Part shown: positions 43,822 to 52,032 of the stretch, in pieces | How positions within the stretch are numbered: the stretch's first letter is position 1 | Layout of the letters: every line of letters starts with the position of its first letter | Assembly: GCA_905182835.1 (NCBI GenBank) | Contig: CAJJDI010000010.1 | Span: 50,155-114,154, forward strand | Origin: an uncultured Flavobacteriaceae bacterium | Lineage (GTDB): Bacteria; Bacteroidota; Bacteroidia; Flavobacteriales; Flavobacteriaceae | Direction of reading: 5' to 3' | DNA length: 64,000 nt | The notes under the pieces: generated by a model | Databases searched by the model: none | Seen by the model: only the letters and a program-made list of their open reading frames with translations | Told to the model about the DNA's origin: nothing | Made by a program: the position numbers and the translations under genes

Positions 43822-46299
43822 ATGAAAAATTTACCTCTAATAGTTTTGATATCCTTATTAAGCTATAATTCAACATATTCTCAAGAGATCAAGTCTCCAT
43901 CTGAATTTTTAGGCTATGAACTAGGGACTCAGTTTTCAAGACACAGTCAAGTATTAGATTACTTTAAGTACGTTAGTTCTGAATTATCTAACCAAGTGGT
44001 TCTTGAAAAATATGGTGAAACTAACGAAAGAAGACCTCTATATGTTTCATATATCTCTTCAGCTGAAAACATAAAAAATATAGAAAATATTAGATTGAAT
44101 AATTTAAAAAATGCTGGTATTATTGATGGTGATGGTGATACTTCAGATAATAAAGCTATTGTTTGGCTAAGTTATAATGTACATGGAAATGAATCTTCAA
44201 GTACAGAAGCTGCAATGAAGACACTATATAAGCTTGTCACAGATAATAATGATTGGTTAGATAATACATTGGTTATTTTAGACCCATGTATTAACCCAGA
44301 CGGCAGAGATAGGTATGCTAACTGGTTTAATCAAAATGTGACAATACCTTTAAATACAGATCCAAACGCAAGAGAACATAATGAACCTTGGCCAGGAGGC
44401 AGGGCTAATCACTATCTATTTGATTTAAATCGTGATTGGGCTTGGGTGACACAAAAAGAATCAAGAGATAGGCTAAAGGTATATAACAAATGGCTACCAC
44501 ACATTCATGTAGATTTTCATGAGCAAGGAATTGACATGCCTTATTACTTTGCTCCTGCTGCAGAACCTCTACATGAACAAATTACTGATTGGCAAAGAAA
44601 ATTTCAAGTAGAAATTGGAAATAATCATGCTAAGTATTTTGACAAAAATGGCTGGCTATATTTTACTAAAGAAACATTTGATCTTTTATATCCAAGCTAT
44701 GGTGATACCTACCCTACATTTTTAGGTGCAATAGGCATGACTTATGAGCAAGCAGGAGGAGGAAGTGCTGGATTAGGAGTCCTTAATTCCGAAAATGAAA
44801 TACTTTCTTTAAAGGACAGAATTAATCATCATACAACAACAGGGTTATCCACAGTAGAAATCTCCTCTAAAAATGCTGATAAATTAAATAATGAGTTTAT
44901 TAAGTTTTTTAAATCTCAAGAAAACAATAAAACTAATTATGTAATTCAAGGAAACAAAGATAAAATCAAAAGCTTAACTAGGTTATTAGATTATCATGAA
45001 ATAAATTATGCTTTTGCTAAGAACAACGATAAGATTAGTGGCTACAGTTATTTAATGAATAAAGACACTAAAGTTGAAATAAACAAAAATGATTTAATTA
45101 TAAAAACCAATCAACCTAAAGGTAAATTAGTTGAAATTTTATTTGAACAAAAAACAAAATTATCAAACCCTCTAACTTATGATATTACAGCTTGGAGTTT
45201 ACCTTACGCATATGGACTAGAAGCTTCAGTAGTAAAACAAGAAGTAGAAACTATAACCCGTGAATTTAATTTTGAATTAAACAAAATCAATTTAAATTCT
45301 ATGGGATATATTTTTGACTGGAGTAGTTTAGATGATGCACAGTTTTTAGCAGAATTATTAAACAATGATTTTAAAGTTAGGTATACTACAAAAACAGTAA
45401 CAACAAACGGCAAGAAGTTCAGTCCTGGATCACTAATAGTTTTAGATAGGGATCAAAATGTTGATGATTTTCATAAATCTATTATTAACATAGCAAATAT
45501 TCACAGTAGAAGATCACATGATATATTAACAGGGATTTCTGAAAATGGTCCCGATTTAGGGTCATCTGACGTTAAATTAATTCATAAAACAAAAGTAGCA
45601 GTATTAACAGGTAATCGAATATCGTCATTAAATTATGGAGCTATCTGGCACTTTTTTGAGAAACAGTTGAAATACCCACTTACCCATCTAAATTATGAGA
45701 CATTTAATAGCGTTGATCTTTCCCCTATAGATGTTTTGATTCTTCCAAGCGGGTTTTATAAATCTGATAAGGAAGATAGTAACGTGCTTAAAGACTGGGT
45801 TTCTAGTGGTGGTAGAATAATTGCAGTGGATAGAGCTCTAAATAGTTTAACGAATTTAGATATTGGTTTAACTAAGAAAACAAATGAAAATGAAAACGAA
45901 AATGAGAATAACAAATATAACCTAGTGAAATATAATGAAAGAAATGAAAGTAGAATTAACCAATCGATTTCAGGAGCTATTTTTAAAATAAATCTAGATA
46001 ATACTCACCCGATGGGTTACGGATATGATGATGATTATTATTTTTCGTTAAAAATAGGGAATAGCTCATATCAATTACTTGAAAATGGATATAATGTAGG
46101 GTACATAAATAATGACCCAAAACCTACATCTGGTTTTGCAGGTGAAAAAGCACTAGATAAAATCAGTAATTCATTAGTCTTTGGACATCAAAAATATGGT
46201 GAAGGAAGTTTTATTTACATGGTGGATAATCCACTATTTAGAAGTTTTTGGGAAAATGGAAAATTACTGTTAGTAAATTCTATTTTCTTTGTAAATTAA
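43822..46299 (+). CDS. Exported M14-family zinc carboxypeptidase-like protein
   Basis: The 825-residue protein has a signal peptide (MKNLPLIVLISLLSYNSTYS) and an M14 catalytic domain (about 30-350). The zinc ligands are H and E in NVHGNESSSTEAAMK (near residue 121) and a later His in HVDFHEQGIDMP (near 232); the substrate-binding region is PDGRDRYANW. A probable catalytic Glu occurs in GMTYEQAGG. The second half includes an amidotransferase-like domain (KVAVLTGNRISSLNYGAIWH from about 592). A low-complexity (NE)n stretch lies near residue 690. No obvious T9SS sorting tail is seen at the C terminus. It is a single plus-strand gene, probably periplasmic or outer-membrane associated, in peptide degradation. 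Confidence 0.88.
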   Translation: MKNLPLIVLISLLSYNSTYSQEIKSPSEFLGYELGTQFSRHSQVLDYFKYVSSELSNQVVLEKYGETNERRPLYVSYISSAENIKNIENIRLNNLKNAGIIDGDGDTSDNKAIVWLSYNVHGNESSSTEAAMKTLYKLVTDNNDWLDNTLVILDPCINPDGRDRYANWFNQNVTIPLNTDPNAREHNEPWPGGRANHYLFDLNRDWAWVTQKESRDRLKVYNKWLPHIHVDFHEQGIDMPYYFAPAAEPLHEQITDWQRKFQVEIGNNHAKYFDKNGWLYFTKETFDLLYPSYGDTYPTFLGAIGMTYEQAGGGSAGLGVLNSENEILSLKDRINHHTTTGLSTVEISSKNADKLNNEFIKFFKSQENNKTNYVIQGNKDKIKSLTRLLDYHEINYAFAKNNDKISGYSYLMNKDTKVEINKNDLIIKTNQPKGKLVEILFEQKTKLSNPLTYDITAWSLPYAYGLEASVVKQEVETITREFNFELNKINLNSMGYIFDWSSLDDAQFLAELLNNDFKVRYTTKTVTTNGKKFSPGSLIVLDRDQNVDDFHKSIINIANIHSRRSHDILTGISENGPDLGSSDVKLIHKTKVAVLTGNRISSLNYGAIWHFFEKQLKYPLTHLNYETFNSVDLSPIDVLILPSGFYKSDKEDSNVLKDWVSSGGRIIAVDRALNSLTNLDIGLTKKTNENENENENNKYNLVKYNERNESRINQSISGAIFKINLDNTHPMGYGYDDDYYFSLKIGNSSYQLLENGYNVGYINNDPKPTSGFAGEKALDKISNSLVFGHQKYGEGSFIYMVDNPLFRSFWENGKLLLVNSIFFVN

Positions 46300-46342
46300 A
46301 TGCACTTTAATTTTGTTTAAAAGTGATTTGTAAATATTCAGT

Positions 46343-47647
46343 CTAATTAATAACCGTAGCATATAGGTCAAAATCAGAAGCTTCATCAATTTTCACCTTC
46401 GTATACTCCCCTATTTTTAAGTAGATATTTTCTGCATTAATAAAAACTTCGTTATCTACATCTGGAGAATCATGTTCAGTTCTACCAATAAAGTAATTAC
46501 CACTTTTTCTATCTATGACTACCTTAAACTCTTTACCAATTTTACTTTGGTTTAACTCCCAAGATATTTGTGATTGAATTTCCATTATCTCATTAACTCT
46601 AGTTTGCTTAATATCTTCAGGGACATCATCAATTAAATTATAAGCATGAGTATTTTCCTCATGAGAATAAGTAAAACAACCAAGTCTATCAAATTTTGTT
46701 TGTTTAACCCAAGATTTTAATAAATCAAAATCTTCTTGTGATTCTCCTGGGTAACCAACTATCAGAGTAGTTCTAATAGCTATATTTGGTACAGCTTCTT
46801 TAATCTCTTTTAATAGTTTATTAGTTTTCTTCTCAGTAGTACCTCTTCTCATACTTTTAAGAATATTATCAGAAATATGCTGTAATGGAATATCTAAATA
46901 ATTACAAACTTTAGGCTCGTTTTTCATAACATCTAAAACGTCCATTGGGAACCCTGTAGGGAAAGCATAATGTAATCTTATCCACTCAATTCCTTCAATC
47001 TTAACAAGCTCTAGAAGTAATTCAGCTAAATTTCTCTTCTTATATATATCTAAACCATAATAAGTTAAATCTTGAGCAATTAGAATAAGTTCTTTAACTC
47101 CTTTTGCTGCTAATTTTTTTGATTCAATTACCAACTCTTCAATTGACTTACTCTTATGTTTTCCTCTCATAAGTGGAATAGCACAAAAACTACAAGGCCT
47201 ATCACAACCTTCTGATATTTTTAAGTAAGCATAGTTTTTTGGAGTTGTTGTTAACCTTTCACCTATAAGCTCATGTTTATAATCAGCTCCTAGTGCCTGT
47301 AAAAGAACAGGCAATTCTGTTGTTCCAAAAAATTGATCAACATCAGGGATTTCTTTAATTAAGTCAGGCTTATATCTTTCACTAAGACATCCTGTAACGA
47401 AAACCTTATCTACTTCTCCATTGTTTTTTTTCTGAACATACTCCAGTATTGTATTTACACTCTCTTCCTTAGCATTGTCTATAAAGCCACAAGTATTAAT
47501 CACAACGATATTACCGTCCTCCTCATGAACAACCTCTTTATTATTTGCTTTTAGTTGGCCCATAAGGACTTCACTATCATATACATTCTTGCTACAACCA
47601 AGGGTTATAACATTAATTTTATTTTTATTTACTTTTTTTGTTCTCAA
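46343..47647 (-). CDS. rimO: Ribosomal protein S12 methylthiotransferase RimO
   Basis: RimO is a radical-SAM enzyme that adds a methylthio group to an aspartate of ribosomal protein S12. The 434-residue protein has the UPF0004 domain (VITLGCSKNVYDSEVLMGQL, then NTCGFIDNAKEE), the radical-SAM cluster cysteines in EGCDRPCSFCAIP (C-x3-C-x2-C, near residue 146) and a C-terminal TRAM domain (about 370-434). The short SAM-domain motif with GKHKS rather than the MiaB pattern supports RimO. It follows ftsY by 5 bases and is the last gene of that run. A weak, imperfect hairpin only is seen in the 43-base gap to the M14 gene. Confidence 0.93.
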   Translation of the reverse strand: MRTKKVNKNKINVITLGCSKNVYDSEVLMGQLKANNKEVVHEEDGNIVVINTCGFIDNAKEESVNTILEYVQKKNNGEVDKVFVTGCLSERYKPDLIKEIPDVDQFFGTTELPVLLQALGADYKHELIGERLTTTPKNYAYLKISEGCDRPCSFCAIPLMRGKHKSKSIEELVIESKKLAAKGVKELILIAQDLTYYGLDIYKKRNLAELLLELVKIEGIEWIRLHYAFPTGFPMDVLDVMKNEPKVCNYLDIPLQHISDNILKSMRRGTTEKKTNKLLKEIKEAVPNIAIRTTLIVGYPGESQEDFDLLKSWVKQTKFDRLGCFTYSHEENTHAYNLIDDVPEDIKQTRVNEIMEIQSQISWELNQSKIGKEFKVVIDRKSGNYFIGRTEHDSPDVDNEVFINAENIYLKIGEYTKVKIDEASDFDLYATVIN

Positions 47648-47652
47648 TTATT

Positions 47653-48609
47653 TTATTTTTTAAAAAAAGAATCTACAAATTCATATTTGTTAAAAACTTG
47701 TAAATCATTAATTGATTCTCCAACTCCTATATACTTAACGGGTATTTTAAATTCATCACTAATACCAATGACAACTCCACCTTTCGCGGTACCATCTAAT
47801 TTTGTAATTGCTAACGCATTAACATCTGTAGTCTTAATAAACTGTTTAGCTTGTTCAAAAGCATTTTGACCTGTTGAACCGTCTAACACAAGTAATATTT
47901 CATGAGGTGAATTAGGGATTACTTTTTGCATAACCCTATTAATTTTAGACAACTCATTCATTAAATTTACCTTATTATGAAGTCTACCAGCAGTATCAAT
48001 TATTACAACATCTGCATTTTGTGATTTAGCAGCCGTTAATGTATCAAATGCAACAGAAGCTGGATCACTACCCATACTTTGCATAATTATAGGTATATCA
48101 ACTCTATCTGCCCAAACTTGAAGTTGATCGATTGCAGCAGCTCTGAACGTGTCTGCAGCACCTAATACAACGCTTAAACCTTTAGATTTAAATTGATTAG
48201 CTAGTTTACCAATAGTCGTTGTTTTACCAACTCCGTTAACACCAACAACCATGATGACATAAGGGTCATTAGATTTAGGTATTTCAAAATCTTGAGATGT
48301 TAAAGATTCGTTTTCTGAAAGAAGTAAACTAATCTCTTCTTTTAGTAACTGATTCAGTTCGCTTAAGCCGCTATACTTATCCTTAGCAACTCTTGATTCA
48401 ATACGATTTATGATTTTCAATGTAGTATTAACACCAACATCACTAGAAATCAAGACTTCTTCAAGGTCATCAAGAAAATCATCATCGATTTTTGATTTAC
48501 CAATAATAATCTTATTTAATTTTGAAAAAAATGAGGTTTTAGATTTTTCTAATCCTTTATCTAAAGATTCTTTTTTAGAACTTGAAAAAATGTTTTTAAA
48601 AAAACTCAT
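47653..48609 (-). CDS. ftsY: Signal recognition particle receptor FtsY
   Basis: FtsY is the membrane-side GTPase that receives ribosome-SRP complexes. The 318-residue protein has a short, charged N-terminal part (about 1-30), the N domain, and the G domain with P-loop VGVNGVGKTTTIGKLA (about 122-137), DTFRAAAIDQL (about 155-165), DTAGRLHNK (near 203) and TKLDGTAKGG (near 269). It lacks the long acidic A domain of E. coli FtsY, as is normal in Bacteroidota. It is downstream of a terminator that follows DUF4295, and 5 bases before rimO. Confidence 0.96.
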   Translation of the reverse strand: MSFFKNIFSSSKKESLDKGLEKSKTSFFSKLNKIIIGKSKIDDDFLDDLEEVLISSDVGVNTTLKIINRIESRVAKDKYSGLSELNQLLKEEISLLLSENESLTSQDFEIPKSNDPYVIMVVGVNGVGKTTTIGKLANQFKSKGLSVVLGAADTFRAAAIDQLQVWADRVDIPIIMQSMGSDPASVAFDTLTAAKSQNADVVIIDTAGRLHNKVNLMNELSKINRVMQKVIPNSPHEILLVLDGSTGQNAFEQAKQFIKTTDVNALAITKLDGTAKGGVVIGISDEFKIPVKYIGVGESINDLQVFNKYEFVDSFFKK

Positions 48610-48643
48610 ACTTCTAGAATAATATAGCTGATATGCAAATATA

Positions 48644-48678
48644 AAAATAAAAGCCGCTTTTTTTCAAAAGCAGCTTTT
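48644..48678 (-). terminator. Intrinsic terminator after rpmB-rpmG-DUF4295
   Basis: On the minus strand the arms AAAAGCTGCTTTT and AAAAGCGGCTTTT form a 13-bp stem with one G-T pair and a 4-base loop, followed by ATTTTT. It separates the ribosomal protein unit from ftsY, which starts 34 bases downstream. Confidence 0.85.
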
Positions 48679-48702
48679 AATCTTAATGTCTTATCTAGTA
48701 AA

Positions 48703-48855
48703 TTATTTTTTACTTAAAAAATCATTTACTTTCTCCGGTGATAAAATAGTTTCAACAAAAGAATAAGCCCCTGTTTTAGGAGACTTAACCATTTTAATAG
48801 CCTTTGTTAATCTTTTAGAACCTGTCTGTAACGATGCAACTGATTTTTTTGCCAT
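48703..48855 (-). CDS. DUF4295 family small basic protein
   Basis: This 50-residue protein, read from the sequence on the minus strand, starts MAKKSVASLQTGSKRLTKAI and ends NDFLSKK. It is strongly basic and belongs to DUF4295, a Bacteroidota family that regularly sits right after rpmG and before ftsY. Size, charge and place suggest a ribosome-associated protein, but no function has been shown that I know of. It begins 11 bases after rpmG and is followed by a strong terminator, so it is the third gene of the ribosomal protein transcript. Confidence 0.88.
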   Translation of the reverse strand: MAKKSVASLQTGSKRLTKAIKMVKSPKTGAYSFVETILSPEKVNDFLSKK

Positions 48856-48866
48856 AGTATTATAAT

Positions 48867-49049
48867 TTACTTAATTTCCTTATGAATTGTCATTTTCTTC
48901 ATGATAGGATTGAATTTTTTGATTTCAACTCTATCAGGAGTGTTTTTTTTGTTCTTAGTAGTGATATATCTAGAAGTTCCAGCCAGACCACTAGCTTTAT
49001 GCTCTGTACATTCTAATATAACCTGTACTCTATTACCTTTTTTTGCCAT
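48867..49049 (-). CDS. rpmG: 50S ribosomal protein L33
   Basis: The 60-residue protein starts [20 protein letters not shown] and ends MTIHKEIK, a clear L33. It has only one cysteine of the zinc ribbon (ECTEHK), so it is a zinc-free C-minus type. It lies 8 bases after rpmB and 11 before the DUF4295 gene. Confidence 0.95.
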   Translation of the reverse strand: MAKKGNRVQVILECTEHKASGLAGTSRYITTKNKKNTPDRVEIKKFNPIMKKMTIHKEIK

Positions 49050-49057
49050 CTTTTAAA

Positions 49058-49294
49058 TTATTTTAAAAAACCTTTAGTTCTAGCATCTTTCAAAGCTGCA
49101 GAAATTCCAATTCTATTGATTGTTTTAAGAGCAGAAGTAGATATCTTTAGGGTAATCCACTTATCTTCATCAGAAATATAAAAACGTTTTTTAATAAGAT
49201 TAGCATTAAATTTACGCTTAGTTCTATTAAGGGCTTTAGAAACGTTGTTTCCTACCATTCCTGTTTTACCTGTTAATTCACAAATTCTAGACAT
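49058..49294 (-). CDS. rpmB: 50S ribosomal protein L28
   Basis: The 78-residue protein starts MSRICELTGKTGMVGNNVSK and contains NRTKRKFNANLIKKRFYI, the L28 core, ending KDARTKGFLK. It is the first gene of the rpmB-rpmG-DUF4295 unit, preceded by the best-matching promoter in the window. Confidence 0.95.
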   Translation of the reverse strand: MSRICELTGKTGMVGNNVSKALNRTKRKFNANLIKKRFYISDEDKWITLKISTSALKTINRIGISAALKDARTKGFLK

Positions 49295-49335
49295 AATCTT
49301 ATAAATTTATTATAAATGTTTTTAATTACGAGGTG

Positions 49336-49366
49336 CAAATTTACAAATTCTTTGATATATGACAAA
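49336..49366 (-). promoter_or_regulatory. Promoter of the rpmB-rpmG-DUF4295 unit
   Basis: On the minus strand TTTG (49363-49366) and TAAATTTG (49336-49343) are separated by 19 bases, an exact fit to the Bacteroidota vegetative consensus TTTG-N19-TAnnTTTG. The start would lie some 35 bases before the rpmB ATG. It sits in the 81-base gap after cinA. Confidence 0.65.
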
Positions 49367-49375
49367 TATTATCTG

Positions 49376-50623
49376 TCAATTTTTTAATAATTCTTTTAAT
49401 AGCAGTTCAAAAGATTTATTAACAGACTTCTGAGTTACCCTTTCTCTTGAATTTCCAAAATTAAATTCAAATGAATACACCTCTTTTGGAGTAGCAATTC
49501 CAATATACACAGTCCCTATTTCTTTGTCAGAGTCTCCTTTATCTGGTCCAGCATTACCAGTTGTTGCCAAACCATAATCCGAGCTGAACATTTCTTTTAC
49601 TTTTATGGCCATTGATTCAACTACATGAGAGCTTACAACAGTGTGTTTCTTAATTATATCTTCATCTATTTTTAAAATGTTTTTCTTTGACTCCGTAGAA
49701 TAGCAAACTAAGCTTCCTTTAAAAAAAGTAGAAGCTCCTATAATTGAAACTAATGAGTCTGCTATTTTACCACCAGTAAAGCTTTCCGCTAAAGAAATAG
49801 TTGAATTATTTTTAATTAATCTATTCGAAATTAACTTTTGAATTGATTCGTCTTCCTCATAACCAACAAATACATCTTTAATCAAGGGTATTAGTTTATC
49901 AATTTGAAATTGAATATTGGCTGTGATTTTACTTAAATCAACCCCTTTTGTTGACAATCTCAATTTAACCCTACCCAGACTTGGCAAGTAAGCAAAACTA
50001 ATATCAACAGGTAAATTATCTTCCCACTCTTTTATTTTCTCAGCAATACTACTCTCCCCCATACCATAAGTTAGAATAGTTTTATGAAGTATATGTGGTA
50101 AGCTAAACTCTTTCAAAATTTTAGGAATAACACTATGTTTTATTAATGCCTTCATTTCAAATGGAACTCCAGGTAGAAATATAAAGGTAGTCTTATCTTT
50201 AGTCATCCATAAACCAGGAGCACTGCCATTATTATTTATAAAAACATGAGCTTTAGATGGCACTAAAGACTGATCAATATTAACCTGCAAAAGGGGTTGT
50301 TTAATATACTTTTTCCAAAGAAATTTAATATTATCTAGTACATTACGGTCAGTAATAAGTTTATCATTAAAAAATTTAAGTAATGTGTTTTTGGTGATAT
50401 CGTCGTTAGTTGGACCTAAACCTCCAGTTACGATTACAATGTCAGAACAATTTACAGACCTCTGCAGTGTATTTAAAATATCTACTTCTGCATCTTTTAT
50501 TGAAGATATTCTATTAATTGATAATCCAATTTTATTGAATTCTTTAGCAATAAAAGTAGAGTTTGTATCAACAGTCTGACCAATTAAAATTTCATCTCCT
50601 ATAGTAATTATTTCTGCAGTCAT
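49376..50623 (-). CDS. cinA: CinA-family protein (ADP-ribose pyrophosphatase / NMN deamidase type)
   Basis: The 415-residue protein has both CinA domains. The N-terminal MoCF/COG1058 domain includes EIITIGDEILIGQTVDTNS (about 4-22) and VTGGLGPTNDDITK (about 64-77). The C-terminal deamidase domain includes SLAESFTGGKIADSLVSI (about 279-296) and ATTGNAGPDKGD (about 355-366), where Gram-negative PncC-like domains have TGIAGP. CinA is linked to NAD salvage by NMN deamidation. It shares one base with the FAH-family gene upstream and ends 81 bases before rpmB. Confidence 0.92.
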   Translation of the reverse strand: MTAEIITIGDEILIGQTVDTNSTFIAKEFNKIGLSINRISSIKDAEVDILNTLQRSVNCSDIVIVTGGLGPTNDDITKNTLLKFFNDKLITDRNVLDNIKFLWKKYIKQPLLQVNIDQSLVPSKAHVFINNNGSAPGLWMTKDKTTFIFLPGVPFEMKALIKHSVIPKILKEFSLPHILHKTILTYGMGESSIAEKIKEWEDNLPVDISFAYLPSLGRVKLRLSTKGVDLSKITANIQFQIDKLIPLIKDVFVGYEEDESIQKLISNRLIKNNSTISLAESFTGGKIADSLVSIIGASTFFKGSLVCYSTESKKNILKIDEDIIKKHTVVSSHVVESMAIKVKEMFSSDYGLATTGNAGPDKGDSDKEIGTVYIGIATPKEVYSFEFNFGNSRERVTQKSVNKSFELLLKELLKN

Positions 50624-51234
50624 TATTTTATTTTAATCTTAAAAAATTCATCATCACCTATTTTACCAACAAGAGAGTCGTTGATATTAACTCTCCCAAC
50701 TCCTGATGGCGTCCCTGAAAAGATAACATCTCCTATTTTTAATGTAAAAAATTGAGAAACATAAGATATAATTTCATCAATATTCCACAACATCAAACTA
50801 CTATTTCCTTTTTGAACTGTATCACCATTAAGCTCTAAACTAAAGTTTAAGTCGTGAATGTTTTGGAAACTAGACTTATCAACCCATTTACCAATAAGAG
50901 CAGAACCGTCAAATGCTTTTGCTTTTTCCCATGGCAGGCCTCTAGACTTTAATTCAGACTGTAAATCTCTGGCTGTAAAATCAATCCCTAACGAAACTTC
51001 ATCATAGTATTTATGACTAAACCTAGAGTCTATATGCTTTCCTACTTTTTTTATTTTAACGAGTAGTTCAACTTCGTGGTGTATATCACTACTAAAGTTA
51101 GGAATAAAGAAAGGTTGATTTTTTAAGATAACTGAGGTGTCAGTTTTTAAAAAAATGACTGGCTCTTTTGGCTTATTGTTTTTTAGTTCATTTATATGAT
51201 CAACATAATTTCTGCCTATGCAAATTATTTTCAT
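50623..51234 (-). CDS. Fumarylacetoacetate hydrolase (FAH) family protein
   Basis: The 203-residue protein is a compact FAH-family member: ICIGRNYVDHINELKN (about 3-18), EPVIFLKTDTSVI, HHEVELLVKIKKVGK with metal-binding Glu (about 52-66), SLGIDFTARDLQSELK and GDVIFSGTPSGVG near the end. Members cleave or decarboxylate beta-diketo acids; short single-domain forms often act as oxaloacetate decarboxylases or acylpyruvases. The substrate is not determinable. It is packed between the exonuclease (0-base gap) and cinA. Confidence 0.9.
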   Translation of the reverse strand: MKIICIGRNYVDHINELKNNKPKEPVIFLKTDTSVILKNQPFFIPNFSSDIHHEVELLVKIKKVGKHIDSRFSHKYYDEVSLGIDFTARDLQSELKSRGLPWEKAKAFDGSALIGKWVDKSSFQNIHDLNFSLELNGDTVQKGNSSLMLWNIDEIISYVSQFFTLKIGDVIFSGTPSGVGRVNINDSLVGKIGDDEFFKIKIK

Positions 51235-52011
51235 TTAGGATAATTTATTGTTCAGCTGTTGTAGTTTTATGGATCTTAATGTTTTTTTTGTATAAAGAGG
51301 GAAATCAGCATTCAACAACCAATTAAAATAACCAAGATCATTTTTTAAAATATCCATCACCAATTTACCTTTATGTTTACCAAAAGAAAAACATTCTTCA
51401 TTCTTATCGTTCATAATTATAAATCCAGCCAAATCAGCAAACTTACTTCTAGAGCTAAATTCTGATAAAAAAGAAATATTATTCTCCAAGTCATCATATT
51501 TTTCAACTTGAGCCTTTAAAATCTCGTAAGTAGCTTTTGTATCAGATTCAGCACTATGCGCACCAATTAATTCTTTGTTGCAATAAAATTCATAAGCTGC
51601 AGAAAGGTTTCTTTTTTCCATTTTATGAAAAATATTTTGAATATCAACACACTTATTTCCTTTTAAATTAAAATCAATGTCAGCTCGAATCATCTCTTCA
51701 GCTAATAAGGGAATGTCAAACCTATTAGAATTAAAGCCACCAAGATCAGAATCTTTAATTAGTAAATTAATTTCTTTTGCTAGATCTTTAAAAACTGGGG
51801 AGTCTTTAATTTTTTCATTAGAAATTCCATGGATTGCAACTACCTCATCTGGAATTTTCATTTCCGGATTAACTAACCAAGTATGTATTTCTTCTTTTCC
51901 TGAAGGGAAAACTTTTAAAATTGAAATTTCAACTATTCTATCCTTAGAAATATTGATACCTGTTGTTTCAAGATCAAAAAAACAGATTGGCTTGGATAAG
52001 TTTAACTTCAT
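51235..52011 (-). CDS. DnaQ-like 3'-5' exonuclease with C-terminal DUF3820-type domain
   Basis: The 258-residue protein has the DEDDh exonuclease motifs: FFDLETTGI with D and E (about 12-20), NSNRFDIPLLAEEM (about 95-108) and HSAESDTKATYEIL (about 152-165). A small C-terminal domain (about 208-258, FSFGKHKGKLVMDILKND, then YFNWLLNADFP) resembles DUF3820. It is too small and too far from dnaE to be called the polymerase epsilon subunit with confidence. It may act as a general DNA or RNA exonuclease. It follows the E2 gene by 21 bases. Confidence 0.87.
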   Translation of the reverse strand: MKLNLSKPICFFDLETTGINISKDRIVEISILKVFPSGKEEIHTWLVNPEMKIPDEVVAIHGISNEKIKDSPVFKDLAKEINLLIKDSDLGGFNSNRFDIPLLAEEMIRADIDFNLKGNKCVDIQNIFHKMEKRNLSAAYEFYCNKELIGAHSAESDTKATYEILKAQVEKYDDLENNISFLSEFSSRSKFADLAGFIIMNDKNEECFSFGKHKGKLVMDILKNDLGYFNWLLNADFPLYTKKTLRSIKLQQLNNKLS

Positions 52012-52032
52012 TAAATTTATTTATTGTTATTT

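Noticed and set aside
45883..45910. Repeat of about four Asn-Glu units inside the M14 peptidase gene
   Set aside because: A simple low-complexity linker between domains; the frame stays intact and there is no sign of a mobile or regulatory repeat.
46303..46325. Hairpin between the M14 peptidase and rimO
   Set aside because: Only six base pairs (CACTTT/AAAGTG) with an 11-base loop and no T run, too weak to call a terminator.
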